Of a DNA stretch of 64,000 nt, positions 10,731 through 21,181 are shown piece after piece (within the stretch, counting starts at the first letter, position 1; every line of letters starts with the position of its first letter). Both the position numbers and the translations under genes were made by a program. The DNA lies in contig NC_081335.1 of NCBI RefSeq assembly GCF_022539665.2, positions 7,626,001 to 7,690,000 on the forward strand, read 5' to 3'. The notes beneath the pieces are model-generated. The model did no database searches. It had not been told where the DNA came from and worked only from the letters and a program-made list of their open reading frames with translations. The DNA is from Daphnia carinata (lineage: Eukaryota > Arthropoda > Branchiopoda > Diplostraca > Daphniidae).

Positions 10731-11262
10731 GTCTAGTCTCAGGAGGTATTCAATGTCAAAGCTTTATATATAGATACTGCACACGTGTGTGTCATTAAGG
10801 CCTTCTGCAGACATTTTTTAAAAACGAACTTTTCTTTTGAAGTCTGTACCAGTCCTTCTAGAATGCTAGGATTGGTGATATAGGAATACACCCTCTTTTT
10901 ATGAGTAAAACGCCCCTTCAACCAATAGGAATCGCTTTAAGAGAATTCGTCTGGCAGATAACCATTGCAGCACGTATTGCTGTTCCAGTCGCTCCAGAGG
11001 TGTGTTGCATTGGTTGTTCTTGGCTGTTCTCGAAATTGGGTTGCTGCTTCTCAGTCTCTGATAAATGCTCAGATGGGATGCTTTGCTTTCAAATTTTCTG
11101 CTCCGCTACTCTTGTCAGAAATGGATAAATAGTAGCATAGTAGAACTTTAGATAGCAAAGCCTGTCATGCGGGCATTGTAGTGACTTCCATTTTATTATT
11201 TCTGGCGGACATTTTGTTTTAAATCGGTGTAAGTGTGCATGTGTTAAGTAAAAAGTCAAATT
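10731..11262. other. No supported gene; boundary between host DNA and element D
   Basis: Short frames on both strands match nothing. Element D homology fades somewhere between here and 11430, so the 3' truncation point of D lies in or near this stretch. Confidence 0.4.
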
Positions 11263-12570
11263 TTATTCCGTGTTTACCTTGTGTGTATGGGGTGATGTAG
11301 AGTAATGTGTAAACAAAATGTAAAAAGGTCCACGATCTCTCGTCGGCTTCTCAACAGCTGCAGATGAATGCGAGCGAGTAAAAATACGTATATAGGGCAT
11401 CGTGGAAACTTGTTTTTCCGGTATAGGGGTAAATAATTTCACAGAGTGTTCAGTATTGTAACTTTGCCCACTAGCCCCACCCCATCGATATACCTGTATG
11501 GCTTGTTGGGTTATGGGAGACGCATGGATGGCGGCTACTACAGCTTGAGCACGTCTAAATATTTGTGTCTTCACTTTGTCTTCTCTAGTGAATGAGTGGA
11601 ATAGTCCAACGACAAGAGCTGCAACTAGTAACTTCTCCCCTTTATCGGTGTCTGTAGGGGTGATGCGAGATCGACAAGTGAGATTGTGTTGTTTGATGAA
11701 TGTCTTATAAGGCGTAATGATTCCCCTTTCCTCAACCTCTCTCCTGATATAGGGGAACATCAAGTAAAGAAGGCTGGATGCTCGAATGTCCCAAGAAATG
11801 CTACTCTCATAGCTCAAGTTGTAGAGGTCTTGAAGGTCACCAGTAACCAACTCTATCTTTTGAACTTCCAGTGCAGATTCAAAATCCTTTATTACCTCGT
11901 CATCCTCGCTGAACGTGATAGCTAGCGGATCTCGAATATCCACATTCTTATCCACGTTTAGGATAGTTCTAGATAGGAATGAATGGTGTCTCTGAGGGGC
12001 ATATATAACAGCAAAGTGGATTCCTCCGGTATACAATGGGCTGTTGTCGTCTCTCATACCAACTTCCCTATACGTGACTACCTCCTCCTTCCTGGGGACA
12101 CTTCCTTCCTTGAGCTGAGTAGCAGCAATGGGCGGCCTTTCTAACAGCACGACTATGGCCACAGTGGCTGCTGCAAACTTCTTTGCCTTTATCTCTTTGA
12201 GCAAATCTCCTTCTATGATAACCCCATCTTCTGATGTTTCCCAAGGAGGGTCAACAATGTATTTTTGCCACACAAAATATTCATCATTACACCCTTCTTC
12301 ACGTTCGAGGAGCTGGACGAATTCTTCAGTCCGAGCTTTCGTCAATCTGGCTATCCTCCATCGATTTTGTAGATGGTGTTGGAGGTTTCGATGACTTGGT
12401 CCGCGTGGGCGCCGGAGGTCGAGGGCTTCCCGTACGGCCCGGTCCTTCTCCTCCACTGTTGAAGAGGTGCTAGTAGCTTCTTCTACTATTAGGGATCGTT
12501 CGGCTGTAAAACCGCGATAGATTTGTTGATAGGGAGTTAGTCTCCATGGGCGTGAGTTGTTTTCTGCCAT
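11263..12570 (-). CDS. Acc2 of element D: 435-aa fusion of accessory N-terminus with an unrecognised domain
   Basis: Start chosen at the Met of MAENNSR, which aligns with MAEDHSR of the F copy; the frame itself is open 8 codons further to a TTG. Residues 1-100 match F acc2 (for example EEATSTSSTVEEK with MEATSTTSTKEEK, and HLQNRW in both). F then continues into the ILSLDPETRRP signature, but D switches after EEFVQLLE to about 300 residues with no counterpart in F, no membrane segment, no Cys cluster and no motif I recognise. The last 45 codons run into element non-coding sequence that F also has near 56280-56350. The frame has no stop over 1.3 kb while neighbouring pol is broken. A captured gene, possibly from an RNA virus, is one speculation; nothing seen proves it. 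A TATA box lies 97 bp upstream. Confidence 0.6.
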   Translation of the reverse strand: MAENNSRPWRLTPYQQIYRGFTAERSLIVEEATSTSSTVEEKDRAVREALDLRRPRGPSHRNLQHHLQNRWRIARLTKARTEEFVQLLEREEGCNDEYFVWQKYIVDPPWETSEDGVIIEGDLLKEIKAKKFAAATVAIVVLLERPPIAATQLKEGSVPRKEEVVTYREVGMRDDNSPLYTGGIHFAVIYAPQRHHSFLSRTILNVDKNVDIRDPLAITFSEDDEVIKDFESALEVQKIELVTGDLQDLYNLSYESSISWDIRASSLLYLMFPYIRREVEERGIITPYKTFIKQHNLTCRSRITPTDTDKGEKLLVAALVVGLFHSFTREDKVKTQIFRRAQAVVAAIHASPITQQAIQVYRWGGASGQSYNTEHSVKLFTPIPEKQVSTMPYIRIFTRSHSSAAVEKPTRDRGPFYILFTHYSTSPHTHKVNTE

Positions 12571-12662
12571 TTGTAGAATCGAGTGGTTTTCCAAGCAGCT
12601 TGGTAGTGCTGTTAGTTTGGTGGTTGATGAGTTGTGAGTGGCGGCTCGGCGTTCGAACCGCG

Positions 12663-12679
12663 TTGACTTATATAGTCAA
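12663..12679 (-). promoter_or_regulatory. TATA-box palindrome upstream of acc2 (element D)
   Basis: The 17-bp TTGACTTATATAGTCAA has complementary arms (TTGACT/AGTCAA), and on the - strand contains CTATATAAG. It lies about 97 bp before the acc2 Met. The identical 17-mer stands about 100 bp before acc2 in F (58499-58515). Promoter function is inferred from the TATA match and conserved spacing. Confidence 0.6.
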
Positions 12680-13059
12680 CCTTCCATTTGTAGTCTACCA
12701 CTTCTTTTATTTCTATATTCTTTTCTTGAAAAATGTTTAGTTCAACACTAAGTCTCTCAAGGTGTCACTTGATTGTTTTAGCAGGTGTCAGCTTTCTTTG
12801 TCGTTGGCTTGGGGGGGGGGGTTTATTTATTGCTGTGGGGGGGAGTCGGATAGCGTTCTTCCAGTGGCGCACCACGGTTCATTTTTCTTCCATTTCTTTT
12901 ATTGTTAAGTTTTTTTTTTTTACTACTGTTTATTAATTGTGGATAGAGAAAGAAGAAAAAGTGAAAGAAGAAATGACGAAGTGCAGTGCTTCTGTTAGAG
13001 AGTAAGGTTGATTATGGATAAATTGGGTATATGAACTTGAGCGGGATGTGGAGTATGGG
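12680..13059. other. Non-coding acc1-acc2 spacer of element D
   Basis: No gene. The sequence is homologous to 58516-58870 in F (shared ACTAAGTCTCT...AGGTGTCA and CGCACCACGGTTC blocks). It contains a G9 run near 12815 and a T10 run near 12910. Confidence 0.6.
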
Positions 13060-13685
13060 TGTTGGCTATGTGGCATAATACTATAGCTTCTGATTGTCAC
13101 TCGGGAGTCTTAGTTTCGAATTACGCCGTGACCTTGACTAAAAATTTACTGGTAGATTCCTCAGGAGTTGGTGAGGTTAACTATTCCCTAATTATTATTC
13201 TGTGGGTTGATTGGCAATAGATATTAAAATTTTTATTGATCCTGTTTCGAATTTTCTAAAATTCTGGGTATTGAATTTGGTATTCCATATAGTCATATGG
13301 CTAGATGGTATAGCCTTCGACCACGGCTCGGAAGTGCCGGGTTCAAATCACGCTGTGATCTTAACTAAAAATTTACTGGCAGATCCCTCAAGAGTAGGCG
13401 AGCTAATCATATTTGCAATTATGCTACTGTGATTGAATTATTATTGACTATTTTATGTTTCATTTCTGGTTGGGTTTGAAATGGCTTTTATATTTATGCT
13501 AGGGTAGACATATGTCTAGACGCCATAGCGACTCAGTCTCGGAACACCACTCGGGAGTCTCGGGTTCAAAACCCGGCTCGGCCGCCGAAATTCCCTTCGG
13601 CTAAATTTTTTTCTTTTTTTTCTCTGAACAATTAAAATTTATTCTATACTCGTGGGGTCGTATGTTCGAGCCTTGCCTCGGCTGT
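13060..13685 (+). other. Cluster of tRNA-like segments in element D
   Basis: Four segments resemble degenerate tRNAs on the + strand, antisense to the element. About 13066-13131: A-box-like TGTGGCATAATACTATAGC with GTTTCGAATTAC. About 13297-13368: TGGCTAGATGGTATAGCC with GGGTTCAAATCAC. About 13503-13590: CGGGAGTCTCGGGTTCAAAAC. About 13644-13682: TGTTCGAGCCTTGC only. Each later part fits a pol III B box (GGTTCRANNCC) with mismatches. Similar modules are in F (58880-59180), and a remnant is in C (47123-47175). No complete cloverleaf, so probably not functional tRNAs. Confidence 0.45.
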
Positions 13686-14012
13686 TTTTGAAATACCCTT
13701 AAACGATGTGCTGGCTTTTCTTTTCTTTCCCTATCTTATTTTTTCTTTACTTTAAACTTTTCTTGTCTTTTCTTTTGAATTTTGTCTTACGTATAATGAA
13801 AAGCCGGCGGAGATTTTGTTTGCGTCCTACTGTGTTTATTTTATTGTTTGTTAAGGTAGAGAATATAATGCGAAGAGGAAAACAAAATGGTTTGGGATAG
13901 AGCTCTATTCTAAGGGGAATAAACACATGTTCCTACTGGGTGAGAATAACTAAAAGGGGTTGTCGTCGTTGTCGGTGTCCTTTTTTTTTCGTTCCTTTTC
14001 TTCATGGTGTGT

Positions 14013-14447
14013 TCAACGGGAAGTGTTGGGGCCATCGCGCCTCTGACGTTTCCGGCCAGTGTCCCACTGGTCGGGCGACCAGTTGAACAGAGGGGGGTGG
14101 CGCTTAGCTGGATCCAAGTCTAAAATCAGCTTTAGGGTGGTGACAGCGCCTCCCCAATCTTCGGCGAAGAGATCCGCGTTCAGCTGACGGGTGAGCGCGG
14201 CCGTACGTTCTTCCACACGGCGCTCGTAACGTTGACGTTCCATCTCCCACGATTCCATGTCGTCGAGCTCTGGGGACTGAGGCGTTTGGCTGACGATGTT
14301 GCTAGATTTTTCCGGAACGGGTGTCCAATCGTCGTAGACGGGGATGGCAGCCATTGGCGCCATCACTTTCTCTGCTTGCTCGTCGGCACTTAGCCACTCG
14401 CAAGCTACCTGCGATTGTTGGCTGGCAGTGTTAGCGCACGGGTCCAT
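14013..14447 (-). CDS. Acc1 accessory protein of element D (144 aa)
   Basis: Unknown function. Start at the Met of MDPCAN, also present in C; the frame stays open 34 codons upstream but that part is poorly conserved as protein. The N-terminal half is acidic and polar (ACEWLSADEQAEKVMAP, then TPVPEK). The C-terminal half is a charged helix (RQRYERRVEERTAALTRQL), then AEDWGGAV and the signature LKLILDLDPAKRHPPLFNW, ending in a basic tail (GRKRQRRD) that could be a nuclear localisation signal. It follows the integrase end by about 150 nt on the same strand. Counterparts: C (one nonsense), F (open) and A (diverged). A helical adaptor or nucleic-acid-binding accessory protein is a guess. The frame is open while pol is broken. 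Confidence 0.65.
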   Translation of the reverse strand: MDPCANTASQQSQVACEWLSADEQAEKVMAPMAAIPVYDDWTPVPEKSSNIVSQTPQSPELDDMESWEMERQRYERRVEERTAALTRQLNADLFAEDWGGAVTTLKLILDLDPAKRHPPLFNWSPDQWDTGRKRQRRDGPNTSR

Positions 14448-14600
14448 GTTCTTGAATTTAAATTTGGAGCGTGATTTTAGTAGAACTCGACTCAACAAGT
14501 GTTGAAAACGTTGTGAAGCCCTCTTGAAATTTCTTACTGTTAAATACACGACGGTTGTTATATGATCATTTAGACTTTGTTTCGAAGAAAATATACTCTT

Positions 14601-16485
14601 CTAATTCCTATAACGCATTGGTAGTCTTCGATTTCTTTGCGGGCGTCCGGTAGCATGTTGGGGTGGCAGTATTTCTTGCTGACTGATGGCAGGCGCCACC
14701 TGTCGGGCGTCAGATTCAAGATTAATCACCGCAGCTGCGTTGTTTCCGTGAATTGTTGTGGTGTTCTTAGTTTTATTGGACGCACCAACATGAGTTGACT
14801 CATTATCGTCTGAAGTATATATTCCTTGGGTTTCGCTGACGATATGAGAATGTTTATTGTTTTGGGTGGCGGCCATTTGCAATTCCGCTGCCTCCAATTC
14901 CACAGTTTCAAATTCCACACTTTCCGTATCCACACTTTCAACATTTCTTTCCGTACCCACATATACTGTTTCCAAAGGTTCCAATTCCATATTTTCCCAT
15001 TCACTCGCGTTTCGCTCTATGTTTTCCATAGTTTCGATTGTTTGGGTGGAAATCGATTTACGAAATCGATTCTCGAACTTCGAAGGCGTCTCGATAGGGG
15101 GACAATGTTCGTCTTTCCATAACATTGTTTCGTACAGGGGTTTTAGGCGGTTAACATGAGTGCGTTGACAAATGTATGAATTATCAGCAATATCTACTGT
15201 ATTATTGGAATATACTTTTACAATTCTATAAGGACCTTTATATTTAGAGGTAAGTTTCCTACTATCGCCCTCTTTAACTACTCTAATATCTAATAATACT
15301 CTATCTCCTACCACATATTGTTTTACATTCGCTCTTTTATTATATTGTTCCCTCTGACGTTTTCTTGCTTTTTCGCTCTACTCACGGACGCGTTGGAAAC
15401 TATAACGCAAGCGATCAGCTAAGTTACCTACGTAATCTGATGCGGAGGTAAATGTTTTTGGGGAAGCGTCAAGGAATTCATTAATAGGTATATTAGGATC
15501 TCTACCGTGCAGTAAATAATACGGGGTTTCACATGTCGAAGAATGGACAGAACTACGGTAAGCAATTAAAACATCATCCAGCATATCTTCCCAGTTCTCA
15601 TGTTCACCATCTTTTAATTCCTTTCTCAACATCGTTGTTAATGTTCGATTAAATCTTTCAGTCTCTCCGTTGCTAGCTGGATTGTAAGCAGTTGTTAACT
15701 TTTTAACAATTTGTAATTTTTTACAGAAATAACGGAATAGCTTCGATGTGAAATTGGTTCCACGATCAGAAAGAATAGCCTTAGACATACCATGTCTAAC
15801 TATAATTGTCTTATATACACATTCTGCTGTCGTCTGTGCTGTTTGATCCCTTAACGCAACAGCTTCTACCCACCGGCTAAAATAATCGGCAATGACTAAA
15901 ATATAACAATAAAAATGCCCTATATGTTGAAGAAGTGTTGGCGGTGCACACCTCACAAGCCTGGCAGTATTCTTTAATTTCCTTTCTCATATTTGGCCAA
16001 TAATAATTATTCTTTATTTTCAAATAGGTTTTATAAAAAGCTAAATGTCCGCCCATCGGTGCGTCATGTAATTCTTTGAGCACTAGATGGCGTAACGATG
16101 CAGGCAAGACTAACTGATGGTTAGTTTCGTTTCTTTTGCTATCGGCAGGTGGCAGCACGTGCCGGTAAAGTGTACCATCAATAACTTCGAAATAATTAAT
16201 TTCTTTAACCCAATCCGGCTTAGATTGAAGAAAAGATTCCTCGAGTTCTCCGTTATTCAAATAATTACGAATGGCTATGCAAAGGTCGTCTTCCAATTGC
16301 TTCTCGCAAATTAAGGTAATATTCCTACTCGTTTGTATACTAGCTACTTTTAAGCGTGACAGGCAATCTGCGTTTTGGTGAACACGTCCCGGCCTATATT
16401 TTAATTCATAATTCGTTGCAGCCAATAGCATAGCCCATCTCCCTAATCTACCATTATTATCCTTTTGTTCTTTAAGCCATTGCAA
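14601..16485 (-). pseudogene. Element D pol remnant: RNase H end, integrase, chromatin-side tail
   Basis: Three - strand pieces. 16485-15877: RNase H tail (YRPGRVHQNADCLSRL) and the integrase zinc domain (HDAPMGGHL...CQACEVC). 15956-15378: the DDE core (ADYFSRWVEAV, SDRGTNFTS, NGETERFN). 15314-14601: the GPY/F-type module (YKGPYRIVKVYSNN) and a long acidic tail with repeated VESVDTESVEFETVELEAAEL-like units, ending RRLPMRYRN. The joint between pieces 1 and 2 lost part of the segment before the first catalytic Asp, and piece 2 ends in a TAG at 15378. Replaces what was the 3' half of pol; the 5' half was lost when A arrived. Confidence 0.8.
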
Positions 16486-16486
16486 G

Positions 16487-17272
16487 TGTAAAGCATTCTT
16501 TTAGTGATTGAAAAGAATCACTTTACGTTATTAAAGACAAATTGTAATAAGAAAAATGAACTCGGGAAGGCGTTACCACAATGCCGAATATATTTTATTC
16601 TAATAGGCCAAAGATAATAAAAGCATTACACAGATATAATGGGAAACGGAAATACAAAATGGAGTCAGGCGAATTTAGTCTTACCGTCACCGCTGTGGCG
16701 AAGATGGAATAAAGATGTCAAACGTTGAAAGAGAAAAGATAAGGAAAAACGGGACTTGTCGGTCGCACAAGAAGCGATGAAGACACTCACAATAATTATT
16801 GAATAAGAACAAATTAAACTCACTATATTTGAAGAAAATAATAGCACTTGGAGCACTAAGAATGAGAGCTGGAACTAGAACAAGAGAGAGCTGAAGAACT
16901 GTGGAACTAACTTTTGGGAACAAAAAGGGTATCCTTTTATACGTTTTACATGTTTGAGGGAAACATAGCATTTCCGACAGATGAGCTCCGAATATAAGTT
17001 ATTGAATATCTCACGCAGCAACATTTCTTATTCACGGAAATGTATGGCGCGATGTTCTACGCATTAAGCTCATCCAATCAGCAATAAGCAGGATGTAAAG
17101 TATAATATAAAAATAGAATTCAAGGAAATGTCAATGACACTTGAATTACTATATTTATAATGTATACTTTAAATATAATGCATAACAAACATAATATATA
17201 ATTTTAATATAAAGAAAACAAACAATGAAGATAAAATATAATCAAAAGTTGTATTTTGGTGACTTCGTTACA
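16487..17272 (-). repeat. 3' LTR of element A
   Basis: 786 bp with 5'-TG...CA-3' ends (TGTAAAGCAT ... GTTACA as read on +). Near-identical to 37756-38554; the latter has a 10-bp insertion near 37907 and an extra GGAACTAGAACT unit near 38155. The purine-rich GGGAGTGA just outside (17273-17280, - strand) suits a polypurine tract. Its other edge abuts D pol with no duplicated target. Confidence 0.85.
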
Positions 17273-17305
17273 TCACTCCCGGTGGTGCGAGATTACGTCC
17301 CGTAA

Positions 17306-18992
17306 TCAGACTTGGTAAGCGAAATCAGGCTCCGGTTCTTGAATTGGGCGACAGCATAACTTGCTGATAAGTCCGAAAAATCCACAGCCATAACAAATGC
17401 GTAAGAAAAGTAGACCCAGGAGGCATAGTACACCGATGAAGAAATAATTTTTAATAGTTTCCCACCAGCTGGTATAACTAGCCACTCCAGATGCGGATAA
17501 TAAGACGTTGGTGACACTTGGACGATTATTGGTTGAAAACTCACTCGGCAAATGTTCATTCATAGCTGCAGCAATATCAGCCATTATACTCATATGATCC
17601 ATAATAGTTTCACTATACGCAGGGTTACTTTTATGTTCATAATAAAAAAATTTCACGTCTTCATACCGAAAAGAATGCGCAAGAGTTTGTATTGGTAACA
17701 CGATACTTGCGTTCACAGGCTTCCAAGTGTTATTGCGAAACGCATAAGGTATGTCATTGAAGTTCACAAATCCATTTGTCCAATAACACGGCGAATATTT
17801 AACGAGTTCCCAACCGTCCAGGTTAATTGTATAATTTTTAAATTTTGGTTGCGGTCCGCAAGACGTTACGACTGTTTCGAAAGTCACATTTAAAGGTTTA
17901 CACGAGATGACAATGGCGGTTTTTCCAAAGGCTTGCAATTTTGTGCACTTGGGTAGATCTAGATGTGAAGCAGCTAACCAGCCATTATATTGTGCTGCAA
18001 TAATTGCTCTTACATGTTTCGCATTTCTTGAATCACACTGTAAGATTTGAATTAATCGTGATAATTCATTTTCATGGTCCGTAAGTTGATCACGAACATA
18101 TTGTAAAGTAGCGAAATGGTCCAAATTTTGGCCGCCAGGTGGCGGGAGATCTGCCAATGTTATTGTCGACAAATTTTCCAAGATGGCCGCCGTTGTAACG
18201 AAGAGTTTTGATTGGCCGAGAATATTAAAGGCATCAGATTTCTTTGAACAAGAGTTTTGTATGGGAATACAACGCGGTTGAAAAGTTAAATGAAAATCCA
18301 ATTGTTTTTTTGTCATCTTGAAGGCGAAAAATCTTATCATTTCCCGTTTTTCGTATTAATTTTCCAATACCAGATTCAATGAGATGAGCTTTTGGTTCAG
18401 ATCGTTGAGTATATGTTTTGTCCCAAACTAATGTCAAATGATTATGCGACAAATGACCTGTTGAGGCAGAAGCAATTCCTATTGGCGTAGAAAAATTACT
18501 ATCTTCCACATCTTGATTTAGGCGAATTTTTTCGAGCACACAATTAATAATTTCCACGTCGATCGTTTGTAACCAATGACCAAAAATTTCAGGTTCACGG
18601 TCGAATACAAATTTATTTTCCGCAGCAGTCATTTTTTGATCTTCGCACCGAAGACTGTTAATCATATGGTTGCACTCATTTGGCGTAGTGTCAAGTGGAA
18701 TTTTATTCGGCACAATCACCAATTGTCCAAAAAAATTCATGGTGACATGTCGAATTTGTTTCCACTTCGCACAAATATATCCTGGAAATTGAACTGCGGC
18801 GCGAACTTCACTATGCACTGAATATTGTACGTCAATGGAGTGTTCATCATTTATTTCCGGATGACAATCGTCATCCGAAAATTGAATTATTCCCATTTTT
18901 GATGATTCAGTACAATCGCATACGGCCGTTTCAAAGGCTCGAACGTGAAGCCCAAAAAGACATAGCAGTAACACAATTGGAAAAGGCGACAT
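17306..18992 (-). pseudogene. Envelope-like glycoprotein gene of element A, one frameshift
   Basis: Start at the Met of MSPFPIVLLL (18992), which aligns with the F copy. A signal peptide is followed by a mature N-terminus with a CDC motif, a Cys-rich ectodomain with several N-x-S/T sites, a membrane segment near the end (FFIGVLCLLGLLFL) and a short Cys-containing tail. Two overlapping frames (18992-18234 and 18340-17306) meet near an A7 run at about 18308-18314, so one base has probably been lost or gained. It shows no furin site plus fusion peptide of the F-protein type and is unrelated to the Env of B and E. The overall look recalls class III glycoproteins that arthropod retroelements have taken from chuvirus-like RNA viruses; that origin is a hypothesis. 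Located directly before the 3' LTR as expected for env. Confidence 0.7.
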
Positions 18993-19111
18993 TTCTACAT
19001 ATGTCAGAAAATTAAAAAAAAACAATACATAAGAAAAATTTAACAATACACAGAGCAGTGGCCAAAAATATTCTACATCGACATTGGGTTTTTATAATAT
19101 TTTGGATTATA

Positions 19112-19845
19112 CAGTACCTGCCGAAAGTTTCCGGACAGCCGAGAGCGGCTTATGGAAAAACCGGTTTTTCTTTAAACTCTTAAAAATATACTAATCATCG
19201 GACATAGATGATTGTGAAAATGAAATTTTTCCTTAAGATTAGTTTTATACATGATTTTTTTTGGGGAATTTTTAAAATTTTTTTTTATCTACTTTTTAAA
19301 TCGGAGCGGAAAATATTCAAGGGCGCTACAGCGGCAGCAGCAGCCGCTATAGGCTCTAAAAAAATTTTTCCGCTCCGATTTATTATGTAGAGGAATAGGA
19401 AAATCGGCAACTATGCGGGATGAGAAGACAGCGCAAATTTCCTTGGAATAAATATTTGCCGTTTTTAACTCGAAATTAAAGTGATTCTGCATATGGCATG
19501 ATATGCAAAATCCCATATTAGATTATAGTTTAAATGATGTTCTTTTTTTTTGAGCCCAAAAACGCCCTCGTAGCCCCATTTATCGTCGCGTACATGAGAG
19601 CCAAAGTAGCCCCATTTACTACTGGCCCTCTCGACTGTCCGGAAACTTTTGCCAGCTATTTTAAGGGGCCTTTCCCGTGAAAGAAAAATTCCCCCAAAAA
19701 AATCATGTATAAAACTAATCTTAAGGAAAAATTTCATTTTCACAATCATCTATGTCCGATGATTAGTATATTTTTAAGAGTTTAAAGAAAAACTGGTTTT
19801 TCCATAAGCCGCTCTCGGCTGTCCGGAAACTTTCGGCAGGTACTG
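19112..19845. mobile_element. 734-bp non-autonomous TIR element with TA duplication
   Basis: The ends CAGTACCTGCCGAAAGTTTC and its reverse complement are perfect over at least 37 bp; arm similarity extends about 150 bp inward. TA flanks both sides (19110-19111, 19846-19847), as in Tc1/mariner-type DNA transposons. It holds no transposase. A second inverted repeat lies inside (AAATCGGAGCGGA near 19298 and its complement near 19368) around a GCGGCAGCAGCAGCCGC palindrome, which suggests a nested insertion. It sits just upstream of the A env. Confidence 0.8.
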
Positions 19846-21181
19846 TATATATATATATATAGTTGAAATAAAATAAAAGGTAAAGAAAGAAGAGAAGAGA
19901 AGGTAAAAGTAAAAAACATTCCGACGGCTTTGAAAGGTCAACGGTCTCCCGTCGGCTTTTCAGTAGCCGCGCTACAGCAAAAGATAGAAAAATAAAAGGG
20001 TATCGCATTATAACTGTGTTTTTGGGCAGAAGGAAAATTTATTTTTAATTGAAAGTAATATTACTGGAAAGAGGAGAAGATGCTCGTATTTTCAGAAGGA
20101 AATAATTGAAAAAGATTGTTTCGTTTAATTATGCGGAGAAGAAAAGAAACGTTTTAAATTCTACGGCGGAAAAAGTCCGTGCGCCAAAGGTCAAACTCAG
20201 ATTTTCGATTTTTTTCTAAGTCAAACGCAAGGGAAAAAGGACTTTGCTAGAAACGGAGGAGAAAAGATGTGAAACATGAACAGGTGGGCGGAGCTAACGC
20301 GCTTGGAGGAGGACAAGGAATTTTTGGAAATATGAACGCGAGTGGAAGGGGAGGCTTGTTAGTTGCCCTCTGGCAAAATTGGGGGAGTAAAAATATTTTT
20401 TCTTCGCTAGCTGCGAAGTGTTGGAACAAATTCAGTGTTCGCTCGAAAGGGAAAGTGAAAAGAAGTGTAAAGTGAGAGACGCGTTGTGAAAAAAAAAATC
20501 TGGGCGGTGGCTACATTCAAGAAGAAAAAGTGACTTGGAGATGCAGTAGAAGAGGAATTGTGTGTAAAACAATTTGTGCGTTTAGAAGAAAAGTTTTCTT
20601 TCTACATCATTGATAGTTTTTCATGTTTGTGCTATTGCTGTTAATGTAATTGTATGAAATAAAGGTGTAATAAAATGTTCTAAACTTACTCGGTATTCGG
20701 ATTGTTAATAATGTTATACTTAAGAAAAACGGAACACAGAATTTAAGGGCTTATAATTTTGAAGGAAAACATTTTTCAAAAACACATATAATTTTTAACA
20801 TCGTTTATAAGATAAAAAGAAAACAAAAGTGAGAAATAGAAATATGAAAATAATTAAGACACAGAAAAGTAATGATGAATGTTGTCATTGTCTTTTCCTT
20901 TCTCTTTCTTTTTTTTTTTTTTTTTTTTTTTTTAACTCAGAGGTTATCCTCTTTGTTATTATTATTATTAGCGAATTCTGTAGTAGCATGTTTTGTGCAT
21001 TCGCTATAACTTGTTTTTTTTTTTATTATTGAGAAAGAATTAAGACAAGACAAGTGTAAGATTAAAAAGTTGTATATAATGAATAATAATATGAAGAAAA
21101 CAAGAGATACAATTATAAAAGAAATGAATGTGAAAAAAAAACAAAGAAAAATAATAGTATAACGAAAACAATAATGAAAGG
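19846..21181. other. acc2-env spacer of element A
   Basis: No coding frame of note. It begins with a TA microsatellite (19846-19860). GAAAGGTCAACGG...CCGTCGGC near 19935 matches blocks in F (56280) and D (11330), so it is ancestral element sequence. T23-plus run near 20909-20932. The + strand is A/G-rich. A long spacer of this kind is retained in F as well, which hints at a role in making env mRNA, but I see no clear splice signals. Confidence 0.5.

Larger units (their letters stand above)
11263..16486 (-). mobile_element. Family 1 gypsy element D, 3' portion (interrupted by A, truncated)
   Basis: In - strand order: end of RNase H, integrase, acc1, a tRNA-like region, then acc2. The 5' portion (gag and the start of protease) is at 38555-40229 on the far side of element A. 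D lacks protease-RT (about 1.9 kb judged from C), env and both LTRs. Its 3' end stops against host sequence near 11.2-11.4 kb. Confidence 0.8.

Noticed and set aside
11263..12570. A host gene next to CIAO3
   Set aside because: Its N-terminus and upstream TATA palindrome match the accessory gene inside element F, so it belongs to element D.
13060..13685. Functional tRNA gene cluster
   Set aside because: A- and B-box matches are imperfect and no complete cloverleaf with intact acceptor stem can be drawn; copies sit inside retroelements.
18234..18340. Programmed ribosomal frameshift as the default reading of A env
   Set aside because: The A7 run lacks a clear downstream structure, and other genes of A carry plain indels, so mutation is simpler; kept only as a low-interest note.
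20269..20475. Gly-rich + strand frame in the A spacer
   Set aside because: Antisense to the element, no homologue in F, composition from purine-rich DNA.
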